Source: Polytrichum commune
Taxonomy: Eukaryota > Streptophyta > Polytrichopsida > Polytrichales > Polytrichaceae
Reading direction: 5' to 3'
Assembly (NCBI GenBank): GCA_950295325.1
Contig: OX485806.1
Span: 25,608,001 to 25,668,000 of the forward strand
DNA length: 60,000 nucleotides
Numbering within the stretch: the stretch's first letter is position 1; every line of letters starts with the position of its first letter. The notes beneath the pieces were generated by a model, which worked only from the letters and a program-made list of their open reading frames with translations, had not been told where the DNA came from and ran no database searches. Positions 53,651 to 60,000 of the stretch are shown here, in pieces. Made by a program: the position numbers and the translations under genes.

Positions 53651-54036
53651 TGTTTTCCTCTAGTGACACCAATATCATTCATGGCTAGAGATAGAGGGTT
53701 AGGTTCAGAGCTTTATGGAGGAGAAACCACATCGCCTTCTCCCACATTTGCATTTGGGCAAACAACATCATAGGTGGTGAGCAAATAAAATGCAAATTAT
53801 TACCATATACCATGTAATTAGCATGAATATAATAATTTGAATTTGATTTGCTCACCACCTATGATGTTGTTTGCCCAAACGCAAATGTGGGAGAAGATGA
53901 TGTAGTTTCTCCTCCATAAAGTCCTAAATCCTCCATCTCTAATCATGGATAATATTGGTGTACGAGAAGATAGTCTTAATATAGTACAAGTGCAAACATC
54001 AAAAATTGAGAATTTTTTTCAAATCCAAGTTCAATT

Positions 54037-55640
54037 TTCTCATAAATTCCTACCACCCTCTTTATTAGTTCATGGTTGCAATTAGCGGCCCGACTTAACT
54101 TAACTTAACATAAGATAGATGTGTCTAACTCCAATATAGCAATAATTAGGACACATGCATGTATTTGAGTGGTATGTGGTTCCAAGAACGGACATCAAAT
54201 AATGAATATTTAGACTTAATAGTGAACATGAGGGGACCTATATGACCATTTTACGAGCCCGATAATCAGTTATGACATCAAAATTATTTTCACATAGCTT
54301 TTATGTTTGGTCTTTTATGTGTGGGCTTTTATGTTTGAGTATCCCAAAAGTAAAAGCTACTTAAGTTGACAGTCTAATTATTTTGTGAAGTGAACCCTAA
54401 ACCCCCTAATAAACCCCTCCTATCCTCATAAACTACGTTGGTATGTGTTATTAGGTTGCCCTTTGTGAACAAGTTGCCTCTATACCCATGCAAATTACCC
54501 TAGGTCAAAACAAAATCATAAACTTGTAGATTTGTTTATGTGTTTGAATAAAAACCTCAATAAATATATTATTTTATTCTTTTTACTATGGTGTTGATAT
54601 TCAAAATTAGTGTGGGGCAACTCAAGTGCAGATTTCAATGTAGGTCTTTAGAATCAAGACAATTTACATTGAAGAGTTTCATGATTTTCATACGATTTGA
54701 ATATGTTTGCACAAGAAATCTTGACATTTAAATAAATAAATAAATAAATAAATAACACGTGTTTTGTCGCATGTTGAGCAATGTATGTCAATTTGGCAAA
54801 TGTTTGTGAGGTGGACATTTCAAGTTTTTTTAAAAAAAAAACCTAACATGTGATTTTATATTATTTTTCATTTTCAGTTTCAATTCTCCATGCATTATAT
54901 CGAAAATGGATAAAATTACCCAAAATATATTAATTGGGAATATATCTAGATGTATGTGACCCTTTTGTTTGACTAATGCCCATGGAATAGGAATTTTATC
55001 ATGACAGTAAGCGCCACTTTGGCTTACAACAATGAAACATACACATACATCAAGGCTCACATAATGCAACTTAATCATCATCCAACTCCAAAGGCAAAGT
55101 CCTCCGATTTTTGGTCAATGTCCAAGTGCCAAAAATCCTAGCCCAATCCATATTTTCCATCAGAAGACCGCATAACGATACTCGCATCGATGCATCCAAT
55201 GTTTCAAGTTTCAATCGACTTCTACGATCACTCGTCACCCAATTATGTTTGGAAAAATCCATGTTCACATATAGTTGTGCTTGCCAAGCTGAAGTTGCAG
55301 TGAGTGCCAAGTGAAAGTCGCAGTCTCAAAATTGCAGGAGTAATTGAAATTTGGAAGTGTCTACTACAGTGACAAGATTGGTGTCCATCTATGTTTCTAT
55401 TTGCAAATCGCAGCCACTGTATTTTGTGACAGGCTGCTTCTGATGAGGCCTTCACTATGAAGGGTGGAAAATTTGCAGAGCACATTTTTGTAAAGTACCC
55501 CCCCCCCCAAAAAAAAAACCTTTTATGACGGCCAAAATGGCATTTGACAGGTATTGAAGACTTCAATCTTGAACATTGGTCCTCACCATTACAAGGTCAC
55601 GGCTCTTGGCTCATGTGTGAAGTGGCCCTTAATGTAGTGG
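54037..55640. other. Intergenic region
   Basis: AT-rich, with a TAAA microsatellite near 54730-54755 and a dispersed repeat at about 54155-54270 related to 26365-26520. The stretch 55548-55640 repeats motifs found near 21885-21910 and 2690-2740. No gene is supported. Open frames near 55071-55566 show no domain. Confidence 0.45.
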
Positions 55641-58002
55641 GCCCCATCGCCGCCCGCCCGCCCGCCCGCCCGTCACTAAATAACTACCGACCCACGAATC
55701 TTCTGGAACTTGGTAGACAGCCAGGTAGGTAGGTAGATGGATAGGTCGGTAGGTGGCCATGAAAATGCCGGTCGACACTACTGCTCTCAGCAAGGAAGTA
55801 GTGGCCCCCATCCCCGTCCGCCGGCGTCGCTTTCATCAAATCAATCCATCCGTCGCCCTCGCCGCCACGGTACATCTCGTCACTCGCACTCCGTCGATTC
55901 GACACCTTACCGGCACACCGATCCCACTGGCCCAAGAAATGCGTAATTTCGTTCAGGAACGCTCACGAACTTCGTCTTTTAAGAGCGCTCTACTTTGCCT
56001 ACGAGGAGAAAGAGCAGTGTCAATCCTCTTTCTGCCAAGCCAATTCCATTTCGCGCGGTCTGCGTGCCTTCTTTCTTTCTTTCTTCTTTTCTCTCGATCG
56101 GTCGCAATATCGTGCGAAATGAGGTGAGGGAATCTGCTTGAGAGAAGAGTCGTTGTAGTTTGGTTGCAATTTGGGGGGTTTTGGGTTTTGGATCGAATTT
56201 GGAATTGGGAGTCAAGAACTTGCACAATGGAGTGAGTTTCCTTGTTGTTGGCATTTCAGCTGCTAATTGAGGATCTCTAGAGTCTCCAAGTTTACCATAC
56301 GCCACATTGTGCTGATCTTTGTCCAGCTATGGCGCCAAATGCCTCCTCTTGTTAATCTCTCAAATTGCCTTCCATGTGTAGCATAAGAGGGTTGGACTTA
56401 AGTAGTAACATTGATTTTGAAGAGGTGTGTGAGAGTGGTTGTCCCTGTGAAGGGCTGTCTGCGTTGCGTGTGGATTGGGTTAGGTTCGACATGATGAATC
56501 TCAGGTTTTGTGTACACCATTCTGTAATTTGCTTGGAATTTGGGGGTTTGGGTTCTAGATGGAATTCAGAACTTCCAAGTCAAGAACTTACACAGTGGAG
56601 TGAGTTTTCTTGTTGTTGGCGTGTCAGCTGCTAATTGAGGATCTTAGAGTTTCGAAGTCTTCCATATGCTACATTGTGGAGATCTTTTTTCAGCTGAGGC
56701 GCCAAATGCCTCCCCTTATTGTTGGTCTCAAATTACATTCCATCGATCTTTCCATGTGTAGCATAACAGGATTGGACACAAGTAGTAACACCGATGTTGA
56801 AGTGTGTGTGTAAGTGGTTGCCTCTGTGAGGGGCAATCTGCGTTACATGTGGATGGGGTTAGGTTCGACATGATGATGATTCTTAAATTTTGTCTTAATT
56901 CTGTACGAGGCATGCCGTCTGTACACCATTCTCATTTTGCCTCCTCTAGTTGAAATTCTGAGGTTTTGTAGTTTTGTTTAGTACAAGAATCTCTTAAGCC
57001 AACATCCTTGTAAGCGGGAGGCACCTGGACAGCTCTTCGAGTCGCATCAATCAACTGGCGGAATCTTTTTGCCATTTTCATCCGTAGCCCATTGTAACAC
57101 CAATTGAGAACTTTTTGCTTTCTGATTTAGTTAGTGTTGCCGCATGAGCAGAGTGGGAGGAGCCGACGTACGAGGCAATGCGGTAATGTGGCAGAGACAT
57201 GCTGCTGGACGATTGCTGAAATTCCAAAGGCAGTTTTGAGGTAAACCTCAATTCATGGCACTCCAAATATGTTCCAGTTGCTGTTCCCCTGTCAGCTTGT
57301 TATCTTATTTGCAATTCTCTGAAAATCGTGAGCAGGCAGTACAAATGCACAGTCTACATGAGTCGACGAAATTAGGTCCTGATCAAATGAGGAACCGAGG
57401 CGATAATGAGGTAAGCGTGGAGCTACTTGCAAACTTATAGATTGTGAAAGGATTGTGCCATGCTTGGATTCTGTAACTCTAGTTTCTGGAAACAAAGAAT
57501 GCGGACCTTTTGTCTAAAATTAGGAGCGTGGATATAATGATACAAGTTTCTTGGAGGCTTTTCTTTTTCATGGTGCTTGTAAGTAGGCAGAAAGATTCAG
57601 CAGGCTGCCTTTCTCTGCTTTCCCGCACTGAATAAGAACAAGCTTTTTCGATCCAGGTTTCCACAGCTGTAGTTGCAGGCTTTGAGACCAAAACCTTTAC
57701 ATTGTATTCTTTCCATTGTTTCACCTCTGAATTACCAGAAGTTGTTGGTGCCTCCATTTTCCTGATTTCGAAAATCTCGTCGTGTTCTTGTGGCAGGCCA
57801 GCTCTATGTTCACGGTACACAAATCAAGCTTTCGACGAAGTGTTACCTTGATTACACAACCTACTGGAGGTAGTGTAACATGATGAGACTGGGTACAAAA
57901 AGATCGAACTGCCTGAAACGTCACAGGTTGGAAGTGGACAGGAGGCAAAAGTCCGTACTGTATCTTTCTTACCAACATTCAAATTGAACTGGTCTTTATC
58001 CG
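55641..58002 (+). promoter_or_regulatory. Promoter and leader region of the SUVR-type gene
   Basis: Composition changes to GC-rich at about 55645, with GCCC repeats at 55653-55671, GGTA repeats near 55725-55738 and TTTC repeats near 56070-56095. These features are typical of a promoter or first non-coding exon. A GAG/GTGAGG donor-like site lies near 56124-56130, so a leader intron is likely. A ~368-bp direct duplication occupies 56161-56893. The open frame at 55753-56127 is not supported as coding. Confidence 0.45.
56161..56893 (+). repeat. ~368-bp tandem duplication in the SUVR leader
   Basis: Copy 1 is about 56161-56512 and copy 2 about 56529-56893. Shared landmarks are TGGAGTGAGTTT(C/T)CTTGTTG, CAGCTGCTAATTGAGGATCT, GGCGCCAAATGCCTCC, CCATGTGTAGCATAA and GTTAGGTTCGACATGATGA. 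The offset is 368 bp. Divergence is visible, with substitutions and indels, so it is not recent. Confidence 0.85.
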
Positions 58003-59595
58003 ATGGAGCCTGAGAATGACGCAGATGCGAGGGCAGAACAAAGTGCGCGGGAGGCCAAGGCCATCCAGGCAATGAAACAAGAGTTACAGCTGCCCTACGA
58101 TGTTGTGGCCCCTGTCTTGAAGGATTTGCTAGTGGTAAGCTTTTGTGGTTTTAGGTTGGGGTAAACTGCAGTCTTGGTAACCCCTGTCTTGAAGGATTCG
58201 CTAGTGGTAACCTTCTGTGGTTTTAGGTTGAGGTAAACTGCAGTCTTGGTAACCCGTGTCTTGAAGGATTCGCTAGTGGTATGCTTCTGTGGTTTTAGGT
58301 TAAGATAAACTGCAGTTTTGGTATCCCTGTGTTGAAGGATTTGCTAGAGGGTTAGCTTTCTTTAGGTTGAGGCTAAGCATTACCTGCAGTTTCTGTAGTT
58401 ATCCTGCAAGACACTCATGTTCTGTGTTGTGCAGGCATTTGAAAATGAGTGGAGCCATATTGAGGCTGATGGGTACCGGCTTCTTGCGGACAGCATCTTC
58501 CAGCAGCAGGAAAGTGTGGCAAATGAAGCCGGCTCGTCGCGAGGACCGAAGAAGGGAAAAGAGAAGCATTCGTCTTCTGGAGTGGCTCGAACTCCCCCGC
58601 GAAGGAAGCAACCACGAAGGGCTTCCAAGCTCGTGGTTAACAGTGAAGAATCTTCAGACACTTCAGGAGATGAAGGACAACAATTACTCCGAAAGCCAAC
58701 TTTGCGTCTGTTATCAGCAGCTCCCATAGCAGCAATTCCTATATCAGCAATTCCTGCACTAACTGTTGCCACAGCGACGAAATCAACTCAAACAGATTTT
58801 GAGGATCATGAAGGAGGGCCTAAGAAGGCTTCGAATAAGCTCATAATCCCTGTTATACGGCGGGTTATTAAAGGAGGAGCCCAGCCTTCTTCACCAAGTA
58901 CTGAAGGGCGAGTACAGAGTCCCTCACGAGTCACATTTGCAGATACAGCAAAGGCGATATGCAACAAATGCCATGGAGTACAACCTGTCTTTGATGCGTC
59001 AAAGGTGAAAGTGGAGTTGCCAGAATCTGGTCCGGCTTCATCAGAATGGATTGTTGATCCAAAAGCAGCAGTTGTTTGGAATGGCAATAAAGAAGCACCG
59101 CGGTTTAAGAAAGCGACAGTTTCTCCCGTTTCGCAAGGACCAGCGTGTAAGGTGCTCATGAATGAAAAGAGGAAGCCTGCAACAACCTCTTGTCTTGATT
59201 CGCCCACAAAAAGATCGAAAGTGGAGAGTTGTGCAAGTCCTTCTGTGCCAGCCAAAGTTACGGGTGGAGCAGCTGAATGTCTGACACAATCAACACCACC
59301 ACCGGTTGTTGAATCAGCACCTCCCAAGGTATATGTGACTTCTTACAATCAATCCTGAACTGAAAATGCTGGTTATATCTTCTATAAAGATACCATGAGA
59401 CGTAGTGGTTGACCAACTTTATCTACATGTTCCACATGTTATCCTTGAAGAATTTGGTTGGTATGTTTTGCTTGACCAATCCCATAACATAGCAACCATG
59501 TATGCCTAATGCATAACTCATGTGGACGGCACAGGCACTTGCAGCCACTCCTACACAACCGGCACAAAGTAGCCAGGAGGTGGTGGTCTACAATG
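58003..59595 (+). CDS. SUVR-type protein, N-terminal part with WIYLD domain (gene continues past the window)
   Basis: Exons seen are 58003-58134, 58435-59328 and 59535-59595, with GT-AG introns and matching phases. An in-frame TGA 18 nt before the ATG supports the start. Residues 17-70 form a WIYLD domain (AIQAMKQELQLPYDVVAPVL, then a second half starting AFENEW) with the signature residues W50, I53, Y58, L61 and D63. This domain marks the N-terminus of plant SUVR1/2/4-type SU(VAR)3-9-related proteins, which act in nuclear histone H3 methylation and gene silencing. After it comes a 270-residue basic, Ser/Pro-rich linker with nuclear-localisation-like runs (TPPRRKQPRR, SPTKRSK) and a CNKC pair. 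The exon at 59535 encodes ALAATPTQPAQSSQEVVVYN. Pre-SET and SET domains are not in the window, so enzymatic activity cannot be judged. Confidence 0.82.
58111..58350 (+). repeat. 72-bp tandem repeat spanning the first splice donor of the SUVR gene
   Basis: Four copies start at 58111, 58183, 58255 and 58326. The first includes the last 24 nt of exon 1 and its donor (CTAGTG|GTAAGC). The others repeat the exon end and a donor-like site (CTAGTGGTAACC, CTAGTGGTATGC, CTAGAGGGTTAGC). Each also carries GTGGTTTTAGGTT and AAACTGCAGT(C/T)TTGGTA. The period is a multiple of three. Confidence 0.9.
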
Positions 59596-60000
59596 GTAAG
59601 AGGAGGCTCATTTAATTCTGTTATGTAAAAGATATGATTATCCTATGTTGATATTTCAGGTTGCTTGTGTTTTCACAAGGATTTCAGTGCTGAAATAAAA
59701 TGCTATCAAAATCCCCTCAACATGTATTTGTTGACAGATGAAAAATGTTTTGATGCAATTTAGTAGTTAGAGAATGTCTCATTGACCGATCCTGTCACAC
59801 CTCCATTGTGACCATTGCTGCAAATTTTTGGGGATATCATTATGTCACCTTGGAGCCTATGATTGGTTGAGAATGGATCTTTCGGCAAGCTAGATCTGAG
59901 TAAGAACAAATACATTAACAGATACGATCTCACATGGACCAGGAAGTGGCTTTCAGTTTCTAGGGTTTATATGGAGTTAATGTACAGAGTTTCCATTGTA
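59596..60000 (+). other. Intron of the SUVR-type gene, cut by the window end
   Basis: It starts at the GTAAGA donor after 59595. No further exon is recognisable before the window ends. The DNA is AT-rich and shows no repeat. Confidence 0.55.

Larger units (their letters stand above)
41733..53665. mobile_element. CACTA (En/Spm) DNA transposon, complete ends
   Basis: The left end reads CACTAGAGGAAAACA (41733-41747) and the right end is its perfect complement (53651-53665). The 15-bp match is followed by one mismatch and TGT. ACA flanks both sides (41730-41732 and 53666-53668), the 3-bp target duplication expected of this superfamily. Length is 11,933 bp. It carries a tnp2-type transposase on the minus strand and an accessory gene on the plus strand, divergently arranged, with ACGT/GCGTTTC motif clusters in the subterminal regions and in introns. 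Both genes are broken in this copy, so movement would need a helper element. Confidence 0.93.
41655..54036. mobile_element. Older hairpin (foldback) element, split by a CACTA insertion
   Basis: Without the CACTA element and one ACA copy, the flanks join into a hairpin of about 446 bp. The left arm is 41655-41732 plus 53669-53786; the loop is 53787-53845; the right arm is 53846-54036. The arms share long blocks, for example GATGTTTGCACTTGTACTAT, TTATGGAGGAGAAAC, CTTCTCCCACATTTGC and CATCATAGGTGGTGAGCAA. By eye identity is about 85-90%. The structure could be a MITE made of inverted arms or an inverted duplication, and a transcript of it would form a long dsRNA stem. Confidence 0.8.

Noticed and set aside
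55753-56127. 124-aa frame starting near the SUVR leader
   Set aside because: Microsatellite-rich, no domain, and no phase-compatible splice to the WIYLD exon; the WIYLD start has its own in-frame upstream stop.

Overview
This window is nuclear DNA of a streptophyte, most likely a land plant. It carries a plant-type YY1 zinc-finger gene, a SUVR-type gene with a WIYLD domain, GT-AG introns of roughly 100-1200 bp, ACGT-core promoter elements, and a CACTA (En/Spm) transposon with the plant-typical tnp2, DUF4216 and DUF4218 modules. I cannot name the species. Long transposon-filled gaps around intron-bearing genes suggest a large genome, and a seedless lineage is possible but not shown.

Layout. 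1-9.6 kb is AT-rich intergenic sequence with old repeats and a MITE copy at 9121-9500. 9.64-17.9 kb holds a 7-exon YY1-like gene (+), 1079 codons in my model, behind a microsatellite-rich leader. 18-27.6 kb is intergenic: a dispersed repeat, a ~400-bp tandem repeat (21.1-22.1 kb) and a second, inverted copy of the MITE (23977-24355). 27646-31341 (-) is a 5-exon gene for a 209-aa charged coiled-coil protein that I do not recognise; upstream it has a TATA box and three CACGTG boxes. 31.9-32.5 kb is a foldback element. 34.45-35.6 kb is a decayed PIF/Harbinger nuclease. 37.7-38.7 kb is the broken 3' end of a LINE (-). 39.9-40.6 kb has two degenerate tandem repeats.

41733-53665 is a CACTA element with both ends intact (11,933 bp, ACA target duplication). 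It is inserted in one arm of an older hairpin element (41655-54036), whose other arm preserves the empty site. Inside are two divergent genes: a tnp2 transposase (-) and an accessory TNPA/Transposase_24-like gene (+). Both carry stops or frameshifts. Their introns and the element's ends are filled with TGACGT/GCGTTTC motif arrays, strictly 22-bp periodic at 50421-50661.

55.6 kb to the end is the 5' part of a SUVR-type gene (+). It has a duplicated leader segment, a complete WIYLD domain and a basic linker; the SET region would lie beyond the window.

Together, two of the three host genes are chromatin or transcription proteins, while the rest is layered transposon history. The most unusual structures are the 22-bp intronic array, the insertion dated by its own hairpin, and a 72-bp tandem repeat that copies the first SUVR splice donor four times.
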